The position numbers and the translations under genes are program-made. The notes below the pieces were generated by a model. That model saw nothing but the letters and a program-made list of their open reading frames with translations, made no database searches and had not been told where the DNA came from. DNA of 64,000 nt. Source: Albibacterium sp963696875 (lineage in GTDB: Bacteria > Bacteroidota > Bacteroidia > Sphingobacteriales > Sphingobacteriaceae). The DNA lies in the NCBI GenBank assembly GCA_963696875.1, contig CAVOLQ010000003.1:124001-188000 (forward strand), in the 5' to 3' direction. Below, one piece after another: positions 44,550 through 51,798 of the stretch. Positions within the stretch are counted from its first letter, which is position 1; every line of letters starts with the position of its first letter.

Positions 44550-45347
44550 TTAAAAGGCAAAGTTTTTTTCTCCCACCCTCAAATCTTTGGATCCTGCCAT
44601 TTTAATGATAGATACTCCCATATAATTACCCGAAATATCGTCTGGCAATATAAATTCAACTACTTGATTAGTTTGGGGAGTCATTGAGATGGACTTTGAT
44701 TTTAATTTTATTTCTTCTCCAGAATCGGTGTTTATAAGTTCAAATTCCACAGTGGCATCATTTACGGTATTACCATCGTTTGTGATGCTTACAGCCACCT
44801 TACCCATCGTCGTGTCGTCATTTACAATTTCTTCAATATTGGTGATATCCAAGCTCTTTATAGTATTGCTCGTTGGAGTGTAATAGATATGAAGGCCAAA
44901 CTCAAATAAAGCAATAATGCCAATTCCGAGTTGTGTGGGAGCCTTGTCCTCTTGCTTCGGCAGTTGTGTAAAAAACAGCATGCTATTTGTTACGGCAGAC
45001 GTTGATGCATTTTTCGGAATCTGCATCGTGACCAAAATTTCTTTACTCGTTCCAGCCGGGATATTTACAGAGTTCTCCATTGTGGAAAGCCAAGAGGCAT
45101 TTGAAGTCTCTAAAGTATTCGATTTAAAATAGATTTTATTTCCATCAGTTTCTCTTTTCCAATCCTTGTAATTAATATCAAAGATGTAATCGCTTTTAGA
45201 GCTATTGTGCAGAATCACCGTTTCTGTTACCGTTTCTCCCGGATTTCCAGTGAAAAACAAACGTGTGGGTGACATCGAGATTCCTTGTGCAGAAACCGAA
45301 ATGGCGGTTGAAACTATTGAAACGAAAAGCAGAAAGAGGAAACGCAT
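44550..45347 (-). CDS. periplasmic PapD-like pilus chaperone
   Basis: A 265-residue exported protein with a signal peptide cleaved near VSAQ. It has two Ig-like domains: the first begins GISMSPTRLFFTGNPGETVT, the PapD-type opening, followed by VILHNSSKSDYIFDINYKDW. The second runs from about 160 to the C terminus, ending GVSIIKMAGSKDLRVGEKNF. Length and layout fit a fimbrial chaperone that donates a strand to pilin subunits. It lies between the pilin-like and usher-like genes. The DUF916-type family of Gram-positive surface systems is an alternative relation. Confidence 0.65.
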   Translation of the reverse strand: MRFLFLLFVSIVSTAISVSAQGISMSPTRLFFTGNPGETVTETVILHNSSKSDYIFDINYKDWKRETDGNKIYFKSNTLETSNASWLSTMENSVNIPAGTSKEILVTMQIPKNASTSAVTNSMLFFTQLPKQEDKAPTQLGIGIIALFEFGLHIYYTPTSNTIKSLDITNIEEIVNDDTTMGKVAVSITNDGNTVNDATVEFELINTDSGEEIKLKSKSISMTPQTNQVVEFILPDDISGNYMGVSIIKMAGSKDLRVGEKNFAF

Positions 45348-45369
45348 AATTTCTTGGAATTTTAAATAA

Positions 45370-45414
45370 AAAGATCCCCAAAATTACAGTGAATAAGCAA
45401 CGATGGGAATCTTT
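45370..45414 (-). terminator. attenuator-like terminator between pilin and chaperone genes
   Basis: Reading the minus strand: AAAGATTCCC (45414-45405), a 25-nt loop, then GGGGATCTTT (45379-45370) followed by TTATTT. One G:U-type pair interrupts an otherwise 10-bp stem. It sits in the only sizeable gap inside the operon, right after the pilin-like gene. It would lower chaperone and usher expression relative to the pilin. Confidence 0.6.
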
Positions 45415-45431
45415 AGGAGATTAATTCAATA

Positions 45432-45974
45432 TTATATCGCCGTCGCTGTATAAGTTACAGTTTGGGTATAAGCACCAGCTGGTTTTCCTAAGATATCAGT
45501 AGAAGAAGACTTTTCAGCAGGAATTTCATATTCCAATTCCAAAACGACAGCGCTTCCTAAATCTGCACCAGAAATTAATTTTTGATCTGCGATAGATAAA
45601 ATTACGTTTTCAGAAGCTCCTGTCATTGTTGTAGTACCACCAATAACCGGTTTAATAGTCAATACATCTACTGGAATAGTCTCAGCTCCGAATGCGAAGG
45701 TAGGTCCGTCAGCTTTTACATCGATGTCAAAACTAGTAGTTGAAGTAACGATTAAACTGTTAGGAACATTAACAATTTGAGATTGGTTATATTCTTCAGC
45801 AGTAAGGTAATTGAAGTCAACTGCGCCGTTGATAGCAGCACTTCCAGCATCGATTGAGAGTACATCAGCAAGAGTGATGTTCACAGTAGTTGTGGCATCC
45901 TGTGCCTGTGCATTGATAGTTCCAAATACGATCGCTCCAAGAATTAATGTTGCGGTAAAAATTTGTTTTTTCAT
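45432..45974 (-). CDS. pilin-like major subunit
   Basis: From ATG 45974, a 180-residue exported protein. It has a signal peptide, MKKQIFTATLILGAIVFGTI, cleaved near NAQAQ, and a mature part of about 155 residues without cysteine. The sequence is threonine-, valine- and alanine-rich with alternating strands and ends YTQTVTYTATAI, like DUF4402/fimbrial-type subunits. The position ahead of the chaperone and usher-like genes, with its own promoter and a terminator behind, fits the major subunit. An in-frame longer start at 46037 is not favoured. No named family is certain. Confidence 0.6.
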   Translation of the reverse strand: MKKQIFTATLILGAIVFGTINAQAQDATTTVNITLADVLSIDAGSAAINGAVDFNYLTAEEYNQSQIVNVPNSLIVTSTTSFDIDVKADGPTFAFGAETIPVDVLTIKPVIGGTTTMTGASENVILSIADQKLISGADLGSAVVLELEYEIPAEKSSSTDILGKPAGAYTQTVTYTATAI

Positions 45975-46005
45975 AAAATTGTTTTTATATTTGTTAAATG
46001 AAATA

Positions 46006-46020
46006 AGCGAACAGTTCGCT
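46006..46020. promoter_or_regulatory. palindrome in the pilin leader
   Basis: AGCGAAC-A-GTTCGCT is a perfect 7-bp inverted repeat lying between the predicted -7 box and the pilin ATG, 32 bp before the start codon. It could be an operator or a 5' hairpin that stabilises the message. It is not followed by a T-run. Confidence 0.45.
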
Positions 46021-46034
46021 CCTCTAATAAAGCG

Positions 46035-46042
46035 CAAAGGTA
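46035..46042 (-). promoter_or_regulatory. -7 promoter box of the pilus-like operon
   Basis: The minus strand reads TACCTTTG, an exact TAnnTTTG match, about 60 bp upstream of the pilin ATG. A good -33 TTTG is not evident, so the promoter may need an activator. The leader between them holds the AGCGAAC palindrome. Confidence 0.5.
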
Positions 46043-46165
46043 AAAATCTTTGCGATAAATATTTCTTTAAGTATTTTTATTACTTATGCATGACAATGCA
46101 GATGCTAGTTGTCCAAATTAGACCTTTCATTTAAATAATTCAAAGTTTCATAGAGTACGAATACA

Positions 46166-46270
46166 GAAAGAAGTTTAGAAAGGATTCTCTATACTCTTTT
46201 TTTTAACTTCATCACCTTTGAGCAGAGTGTAATGATGAACTCGCGTGATAAGTTATAGCTGACTAACTCT
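46166..46270 (+). repeat. about 100-bp direct repeat, copy B
   Basis: The partner of 37351-37449, in the same orientation, matching from AAGTTTAGAAAGGATT to GCTGACTAACTCT. It overlaps the last codons and stop of the GNAT gene that reads leftwards. Together with copy A it brackets the pilus-like operon, as expected for an island gained or duplicated by recombination at a repeated sequence. Confidence 0.88.
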
Positions 46271-46780
46271 AAGACCAGACCACTCATTACTTAAAATAGC
46301 CATTTTATAACAAGACCAAAACTTGCCTTGAAACTTATAATTCTCTCTTTGCAATCCTTCTATTTTAAATCCTATGCTTTTATAACAGTTAATAGCGTCT
46401 TTATTAAAATCAAAAACGTTAAGTTCTACTCTGTGTAGCTTCATGTCGTTGAATGCAATATTCAAGAGGCAGTTAATTATTAACTTGCCATAGCCTTTTC
46501 CACGGTATTCGCGATCACCTATCAGTACCCGACTCACCAGTGCACTCTCATTTTTTATGTCTATACTATTGAGTTCACAATGGCCTATTATTTCATTATT
46601 TTCAGATAAGGCCACTGTAAATATTCTTCTTGTGGAATCTTGAAGATAATTACTTAACTGATCCGTATTTAAAGGATAACTAAAAAGGGATCCGGCAAAT
46701 TGAATTAAGAACTCTTCTGAGTGGGCCCAAGATATAAGCCGTTCAAAATCATTTGGAGTAAACCTTTCTAAATTTATCAT
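46253..46780 (-). CDS. RimJ/RimL-type GNAT N-acetyltransferase
   Basis: A 175-residue GNAT of the acetyltransf_3 type. It has NDFERLISWAHSEEFLIQFAG at the start, the acetyl-CoA motif VLIGDREYRGKGYGKLIINC, and FDFNKDAINCYKSIGFKIEG. The C-terminal residues come from within the long direct repeat, so the natural end may have been replaced (last residues WSGLRVSQL). A degenerate copy of its 5' end lies at about 61665-61792. The acceptor is unknown; RimJ-like or antibiotic substrates are both possible. Confidence 0.85.
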   Translation of the reverse strand: MINLERFTPNDFERLISWAHSEEFLIQFAGSLFSYPLNTDQLSNYLQDSTRRIFTVALSENNEIIGHCELNSIDIKNESALVSRVLIGDREYRGKGYGKLIINCLLNIAFNDMKLHRVELNVFDFNKDAINCYKSIGFKIEGLQRENYKFQGKFWSCYKMAILSNEWSGLRVSQL

Positions 46781-46816
46781 ACTTTGGTTTTAAATGAATT
46801 TATACCATATAAATTT

Positions 46817-46945
46817 TTACAATCTCCTTATTCTTTTTTTTGTTGATACTTTATTTGCTACTTCCAAATGCTTCCCATATTTATTTTGGGCATAAGTTAC
46901 AGAAGACAACAATAGTATTATAAAAAGCAGTAAAGTTTTTTTTAT
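46817..46945 (-). pseudogene. orphan signal-peptide fragment without an ATG
   Basis: Directly after the ORF6N stop, the minus strand reads KKTLLLFIILLLSSVTYAQ, a textbook signal peptide, and then NKYGKHLEVANKVSTKKRIR before a stop. The expected ATG is ATA. It looks like the start of a lost exported gene, fused to the 3' end of the ORF6N relic. A small secreted peptide using ATA is possible but less likely. Confidence 0.45.
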
Positions 46946-47344
46946 CTATTTTCCTTTAATTTTATATCCAATACTTTTTCTTTCTTGTGCAGTTGATTCA
47001 TCCGTTTCCTGAAGTCTATCTATACATTCAAATAGCAGCTCTATGCTTTTATCTTGACCATCTTGTTTTCTGGCTATCTTTTCCACGGTTTGCTTTATTT
47101 CTGCTATTTCTAATCTAACATCAGTTGTGTCGGCGAGCAATTGACGCATTTTAGTGAATACTCGCATGATCTGTATATTAATTTGAATTGCTAGCTTACT
47201 GCTTAGTACACTTGACAACATGGCTACTCCTTGCTCTGTAAAGGCGAATGGGAGTGCTCCCCCAAATTTCTGTTTGTCAGGTATCACAAATTGTGATACC
47301 ATAAGATTGACCTCATCTTTAGTTAGTTCATACATAAAATCCTC
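46946..47344 (-). pseudogene. ORF6N-domain protein, N terminus cut off by the RIT element
   Basis: The frame reads EDFMYELTKDEVNLMVSQFV, then PFAFTEQGVAMLSSVLSSKL, and ends in a coiled coil (EIAEIKQTVEKIARKQDG). This is the C-terminal part of an ORF6N (phage antirepressor-like) protein; about 60-80 N-terminal residues are absent. The break is exact: GAGGATTTT of the gene abuts the terminal TGT/ACA of the RIT left repeat at 47345. An ATG at 47335 would allow a truncated product of 129 residues. The missing half is not found beyond the other RIT end. Confidence 0.8.
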
Positions 47345-47374
47345 TGTTATGTAAACAAAATGATTATGTAAAGT
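47345..47374 (+). repeat. RIT left terminal inverted repeat
   Basis: Thirty bp starting TGTTATGTAAACAAAATGAT. It matches the complement of 50814-50843 with one mismatch (T/G at the 17th base). It forms the exact boundary with the truncated ORF6N gene. Confidence 0.9.
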
Positions 47375-47492
47375 TTAAGCTATTAATGCCTACTATTTAC
47401 TTCTAGACAGGATTTGAAAGATTTCACTTTACATAATCATACTCGATATTTTTGTTAGTGGGCGATGTTGCCCCAAACAAAATATTGTATCA

Positions 47493-48749
47493 ATGAAACA
47501 CAAACCCAAGAAATTAGAAGACCTCATAGGCGAGATCAGGGCTTATTTTAAAAATGATCGAAGAGTGGCTGACAATACGATTTTAAGCTACCGCACGTAT
47601 TGGCGAAAGTTCGAGAATTATCTTTTAACACATGAGATCGTTTTGGTAGATACGACTGTTTGTAAAGATTATTTGTCTCATCTATTTGCAGATAAGGACC
47701 TCAAAACGCTAACAGGCTATGAAAAGATGAACTTAATGGTTATCAATGACCTCATTGAATTCCAAGAAACTGGGATCGTGCTAAGGATAAAAAATACCCT
47801 AATTGCTTTTGAAGGCTCGGTGGGTAAACTGATGACTGAATACATCGTTGACCGATGTGCTCAAAGGTATTCCCAACAGACACTCTATATATACAGATTA
47901 TACCTGTCTGATTTCTTGAATTATTTAATACAGAACAATATCCAGTCGATAAAGGATCTAAATGAACTGCACCTCTTAATGTATTTCAAACGCTTTAAGC
48001 CACAAAAGCAGGCAACGGCAAGTAGAACCATAGTTGTTATCAGGGGCTTTTTTAGCTTCTTATATAAACAGCAAATCCTTGATGTCGATTATTCCAAGAT
48101 CATTCCTAAAAACGGTTATAGGCTACAGGCGAAGCTACCTTCCACCTATGCAACAGCTGAAGTTGTAAAACTGATTGATTCCATCGATAGAGCTTGCGCT
48201 ACTGGTAAACGCAATTATGCGATTATATTATTGGCCGCAAAATTAGGCTTGAGGGCTTCTGATATAGCTAATATCCAATTCAGTAATATTGATTGGACGC
48301 AAAGCGCAATTAAGATGGCACAGTATAAAACAGGCAGGGCACTGGAATTACCCCTGCTACCGGAGGTGGGTAATGCCATCATTGACTACTTAAGATATGG
48401 CAGGCCAAAATCAAATAGCCCATATGTTTTTCTTTTGGCTGTTTCGCCGTATAAAGAACTGATGCCCACTTCAATTTATACGATAGTAAAACAAGCCTTT
48501 TCAAATACAGATATAAACACATTACATAAAAAACGGGGGCCTCATGCGCTTAGACATAGTTTGGCCGGGCGTCTGCTTGAAAATAAAACTACCCTGCCAG
48601 TTATTTCAGAAATTTTGGGTCATGAAAACACTGAAACAACCCGGTATTATTTACGTGTTGATCTGCAATCACTCCGTCATTGCGTATTAGATGTTCCTAC
48701 GGTGCCCATATCGTTTTATACGCAGAAAGGAGGATACTTTTATGCCTAA
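47493..48749 (+). CDS. RIT tyrosine recombinase A
   Basis: A 418-residue tyrosine recombinase with an N-terminal SAM-like core-binding domain (KNDRRVADNTILSYRTYWRK) and a C-terminal catalytic domain. Catalytic residues: arginine in AAKLGLRASDIANIQ, HxxR in GPHALRHSLAGRLL, histidine in ILGHENTETT, and the tyrosine in TRYYLRVD. It is the first of three, preceded by a 118-bp end region with inverted repeats. It overlaps recombinase B by 8 bp. It should act with B and C in cutting and joining element ends. Confidence 0.9.
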   Translation: MKHKPKKLEDLIGEIRAYFKNDRRVADNTILSYRTYWRKFENYLLTHEIVLVDTTVCKDYLSHLFADKDLKTLTGYEKMNLMVINDLIEFQETGIVLRIKNTLIAFEGSVGKLMTEYIVDRCAQRYSQQTLYIYRLYLSDFLNYLIQNNIQSIKDLNELHLLMYFKRFKPQKQATASRTIVVIRGFFSFLYKQQILDVDYSKIIPKNGYRLQAKLPSTYATAEVVKLIDSIDRACATGKRNYAIILLAAKLGLRASDIANIQFSNIDWTQSAIKMAQYKTGRALELPLLPEVGNAIIDYLRYGRPKSNSPYVFLLAVSPYKELMPTSIYTIVKQAFSNTDINTLHKKRGPHALRHSLAGRLLENKTTLPVISEILGHENTETTRYYLRVDLQSLRHCVLDVPTVPISFYTQKGGYFYA

Positions 48750-49734
48750 AATAAACTACTGGGGCATTTATGCCAATCATATCGAACAGTTTGTATCCTT
48801 TAAAAGAAGTCTTGGTTATAAGTACTTAGAGCAAGAAAAGTTGTTCGCCAAATTCGACCGGTTTACCATTGAAGCAGGAGAAACTACTGTTGGTATTTCT
48901 AAAGAACTATCGGATAAATGGTTTGCAAAAATGGGCAACGAATCTGACAATTATCGATATGCGCGTTGTGTTTGCATCAATCAGTTTTCCTCTTATCTGT
49001 GCAATATCAATATCCGTTCATTTGTTGGCAAACTGCCCAAACAAAGAGATTCCTTTGTTCCGTATGTTTTCTCAAAAACAGAGATGGCAAATATCTTTAA
49101 TGCTTGCGATGAATTAGCTACAAAATGCCTGAAGATGAATTCTTCGGTGTTCTCGATGCCGCTTTTGATCAGGTTCCTATATGGTACAGGGTTACGTATC
49201 AATGAAGCGTTAGGGCTAAGAAATAAAGACTTCAACCTGATCGATAACTATATTGTAGTGAAAGACAGTAAAAATGGTTTGGAACGAACTGTGCCACTTT
49301 CAGGTTCGTTAGCAATCGAATGCCAAACATACTTAGAATATAGAGATCAACTCCCTATCGATACTTCTGATGATAGCCCTTTCTTCGTAACACTAAATGG
49401 TTCATCCTGTAAATGGTCATCCGTTTACCGTTGGTTCAGAAAGATATTAATAAAGTCGGAAATTGCTTTTGTTGGTGGTACACATTGTCATTCAGGTCCG
49501 AGAATCCATGATATAAGGCATACCACAGCCTGTCATTCTTTGGCAAGAATGGTTGATGATGGACTCGATTTATATTGCTCGCTACCTATCATCTCCACAT
49601 TCTTAGGCCATCAATCCCTTAAAGCTACAGACCTGTATGTTAGGCTGACTGCCGAGATGTATCCTGGTCTTCTTAAAAATGCCGACTTATTATGTTTAAA
49701 CGTTTTCCCAAGCCTTGAATATGAAGCCTACTGA
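48742..49734 (+). CDS. RIT tyrosine recombinase B
   Basis: A 330-residue tyrosine recombinase. The start MPKINYWGIYANHIEQFVSF at ATG 48742 is preceded by AAAGGAGG, an unusually strong ribosome binding site for this phylum; the frame itself opens earlier. Catalytic parts: GTGLRINEALGL, IHDIRHTTACHSLARM, FLGHQSLKATDLYVRL. A short insert precedes the last box. It overlaps recombinase C by 14 bp. The three-gene overlap is diagnostic for RIT. Confidence 0.9.
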   Translation: MPKINYWGIYANHIEQFVSFKRSLGYKYLEQEKLFAKFDRFTIEAGETTVGISKELSDKWFAKMGNESDNYRYARCVCINQFSSYLCNINIRSFVGKLPKQRDSFVPYVFSKTEMANIFNACDELATKCLKMNSSVFSMPLLIRFLYGTGLRINEALGLRNKDFNLIDNYIVVKDSKNGLERTVPLSGSLAIECQTYLEYRDQLPIDTSDDSPFFVTLNGSSCKWSSVYRWFRKILIKSEIAFVGGTHCHSGPRIHDIRHTTACHSLARMVDDGLDLYCSLPIISTFLGHQSLKATDLYVRLTAEMYPGLLKNADLLCLNVFPSLEYEAY

Positions 49735-50740
49735 TTTCTCAAAATACCTGACGGATTTTTTTACAAAATATCTGACCCATGAAAGGGGCTTAAGTGCAAA
49801 TACCGTCGTATCATATCGCGATACATTTATTCTGCTGATAACATTTATGGAACGCAAAAAAGGCATTAAGCCAGAAAAGCTTGAGCTAATATCAATAACT
49901 AAAAAGCTGATCGTAGAGTTCCTGGACTGGCTGGAATCGGAAAGGAGATCAGGTACAGCAACCAGAAATCAAAGGCTTGCTGCAATACATTCGTTTTTTA
50001 GATATGTGCAATACCAACGACCGGATTACTTACATGAATATCAACAGATCATGTCTATACGGATTAAAAAGGTGAGCAAGCCCGTAATGAGTTACCTGAC
50101 AATTGATGGCATTAGATTGTTGTTGCAACAGCCTGATGTTAGCATCAGGAAAGGCAGGCGGGATCTAGCATTATTATCTTTGTTGTACGATACAGGCGCC
50201 CGGGTACAGGAAATCATTGATCTTACACCTGCATCAGTCCGCTTTAATAAACCACATACCATCCTTTTGAAAGGTAAGGGAAATAAAAGCCGGGTTATTC
50301 CGCTATTAGATGATCAAGTTGATATATTGAAAAAGTATATGACCGAATGGAAATTGATGGAGCCGTTCGCAAACCAGTATCCACTTTTTGCTAATAGCTA
50401 TCATCAAAAACTAACCAGGGCCGGCATTACCAATATACTGTTTAAATATGTGAAAATGGCACGGGAGAAAGATCAGGGTCTAATTCCTGAAAGGATAAGC
50501 TGTCATTCTTTGCGGCATTCTAAAGCGATGCATCTTCTGCAAGCTGGAATAAACCTGGTCTACATCAGGGACATTCTCGGCCATGTATCTGTCCAAACCA
50601 CTGAGATATATGCCAAAGCGGATGCTAATCTAAAAAGGCAAGCTCTTGAAAAGGCATATATAAATGTTAAACCTGCCGAAGTTGTTGATGCAATGTGGAT
50701 AGGAAATACGGGTCTCAAAGCCTGGTTAAATAGCTTTTAA
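49721..50740 (+). CDS. RIT tyrosine recombinase C
   Basis: A roughly 339-residue tyrosine recombinase. ATG 49721 is preferred to TTG 49715. The core-binding domain contains LTHERGLSANTVVSYRDTF; catalytic boxes are YDTGARVQEIIDLT, CHSLRHSKAMHLLQ, ILGHVSVQTTEIY. It ends 74 bp before the right terminal inverted repeat. It resembles XerD-like enzymes more than A and B do. Confidence 0.9.
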   Translation: MKPTDFSKYLTDFFTKYLTHERGLSANTVVSYRDTFILLITFMERKKGIKPEKLELISITKKLIVEFLDWLESERRSGTATRNQRLAAIHSFFRYVQYQRPDYLHEYQQIMSIRIKKVSKPVMSYLTIDGIRLLLQQPDVSIRKGRRDLALLSLLYDTGARVQEIIDLTPASVRFNKPHTILLKGKGNKSRVIPLLDDQVDILKKYMTEWKLMEPFANQYPLFANSYHQKLTRAGITNILFKYVKMAREKDQGLIPERISCHSLRHSKAMHLLQAGINLVYIRDILGHVSVQTTEIYAKADANLKRQALEKAYINVKPAEVVDAMWIGNTGLKAWLNSF

Positions 50741-50813
50741 CTGCAAGGATTATGTAAAGCAAACTCCATTAAAATCCATTCAGGAATAGATGGAAAGGCA
50801 ACAATCGCTTTAT

Positions 50814-50843
50814 ACTTTACATAATCCTTTTGTTTACATAACA
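50814..50843 (-). repeat. RIT right terminal inverted repeat
   Basis: The mirror image of 47345-47374 with one mismatch. A further related imperfect palindrome follows at 50847-50868. Confidence 0.9.
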
Positions 50844-50846
50844 AAC

Positions 50847-50868
50847 GTTATGCAAAGCTTTACATAAC
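50847..50868. repeat. RIT-end-like palindrome outside the element
   Basis: A 22-bp imperfect palindrome: GTTATGCAAAG followed by CTTTACATAAC, one mismatch. It reuses the GTTATG and CTTTACATAA words of the RIT ends. It may be the remains of another element end or part of the target. Confidence 0.6.
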
Positions 50869-50995
50869 TTCTGGAAAGCGGTCTATATTTCTGCGAACCG
50901 CCTGTTGTAAGTAGCAACTTTGTACCATCAGATTTTAGCAACAGTAAATCACCAGTTTATTAGCAAAAAACAGAAAAAGGGGCGATCTTTTTGGT

Positions 50996-51265
50996 GTGAA
51001 ACAAATAAGACGCGGCCCCCTTAATAAAAACAAGGTTTTTATGTGGTACAAAGTTAAAGAATTATTTGAATCAGGGCTCAACACCAGCCAGATTCATGAG
51101 GAAACCGGTTTGGACCGCGGCACTGTGCGCAAATACCGCTCGATGTCCGAAAAAGGATTCCATGACTGGATTTCCCGCCCGAGAAACCTTCCCAAGAAGT
51201 TGGCGGGTTATCATCAGTTTGTGAAACTAACCTTAAAGCCTACTTGGCCGAGCATATCGATGTAG
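50996..51265 (+). pseudogene. N-terminal fragment of an IS21-family istA
   Basis: An 89-residue frame whose first 75 residues form the IstA helix-turn-helix start: MWYKVKELFESGLNTSQIHE, GLDRGTVRKYRSM, RPRNLPKKLAGYHQF. The catalytic domain is absent, because the DNA changes to an S24-type relic near 51230. The stretch from about 50903 (TGTTGTAAGTAGCAAC) looks like the IS21 left end. No istB is present. IstA is normally about 500 residues. Confidence 0.75.
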
Positions 51266-51701
51266 TTGAGCACAGTTCTGAGCCAAATCCTGTAATTGAT
51301 TCACCATCAGCTAATTCCATTCCATATTATAATCTGGAGATCGCGGCAGAAAGCTTTCAGATCGTTATTTTGCTTGTAAAGTAGTAGGGGAGTCCATGAA
51401 TAAGATTATCCCCAATGGTTCCATCTGTCTTTTCGAGCGGTACGAGGGCGGCTCCCGTAATGGATTGATCACCTTAGTCGAGTCCGATTCTTTTGTAGAC
51501 CGGGATTTTGGAGCCAACTACACCGTTAAGGAATATTCCAGTAAAAAGACTATCACCGAAGAAGGCTGGCAGCATCAGGAAATAATTTTATTGCCAAAAT
51601 CTACATTGGCATCTTATGAACCTATTCATTTATTAGATGAGGAGCTTTTGGACTTAAAAGTTATAGGCATCTTCAAAAAGGTTTTGTTTAGCGGCGGATA
51701 A
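51235..51701 (+). pseudogene. S24/LexA-type peptidase-domain gene, broken
   Basis: Two frames are needed. Residues PIPYYNLEIAAESF-like (SANSIPYYNLEIAAESF) end near 51357; the second frame gives SDRYFACKVVGESMNKIIPN and then SICLFERYEGGSRNGLI, DFGANYTVKEYSSKK to a stop at 51701. GESM carries the S24 catalytic serine and YTVKEYSSKK probably the lysine. In relatives this domain ends larger proteins, such as helicase-like ones. A shorter relic of the same gene is at 33640. It is joined to istA debris at its 5' side. Confidence 0.65.
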
Positions 51702-51761
51702 TATTTTGATTGCTACGGCTCTTTCGCTGTTTAGTACACTGGATAGCATAGCTATACTTGT
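51702..51761 (-). pseudogene. ORF6N gene fragment
   Basis: The minus strand reads TSIAMLSSVLNSERAVAIKI, a close match to the conserved ORF6N segment EQGVAMLSSVLSSKLAIQIN in the gene at 46946. Only about 20 codons remain, directly abutting the S24 relic. Confidence 0.65.
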
Positions 51762-51798
51762 TTTCCATATTTTTGATATAATTTAGCTGTCTGTCATT

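Larger units (their letters stand above)
47345..50843. mobile_element. recombinase-in-trio (RIT) element
   Basis: A 3.5-kb element with three tandem overlapping tyrosine recombinases and nothing else. Its terminal inverted repeats, 47345-47374 and 50814-50843, agree at 29 of 30 positions and start TGTTATGTAAACAAAA. Each end also has an inner, inverted copy of GATTATGTAAAG (left pair 47362-47373/47427-47438; right pair 50748-50759/50815-50826). This is the organisation described for RIT elements. It sits in an ORF6N gene. All three recombinases look intact. Confidence 0.9.

Noticed and set aside
46253..46270. Inverted orientation of the long repeats (composite transposon with inverted ends)
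   Set aside because: Both copies are in the same orientation and no transposase lies within them.
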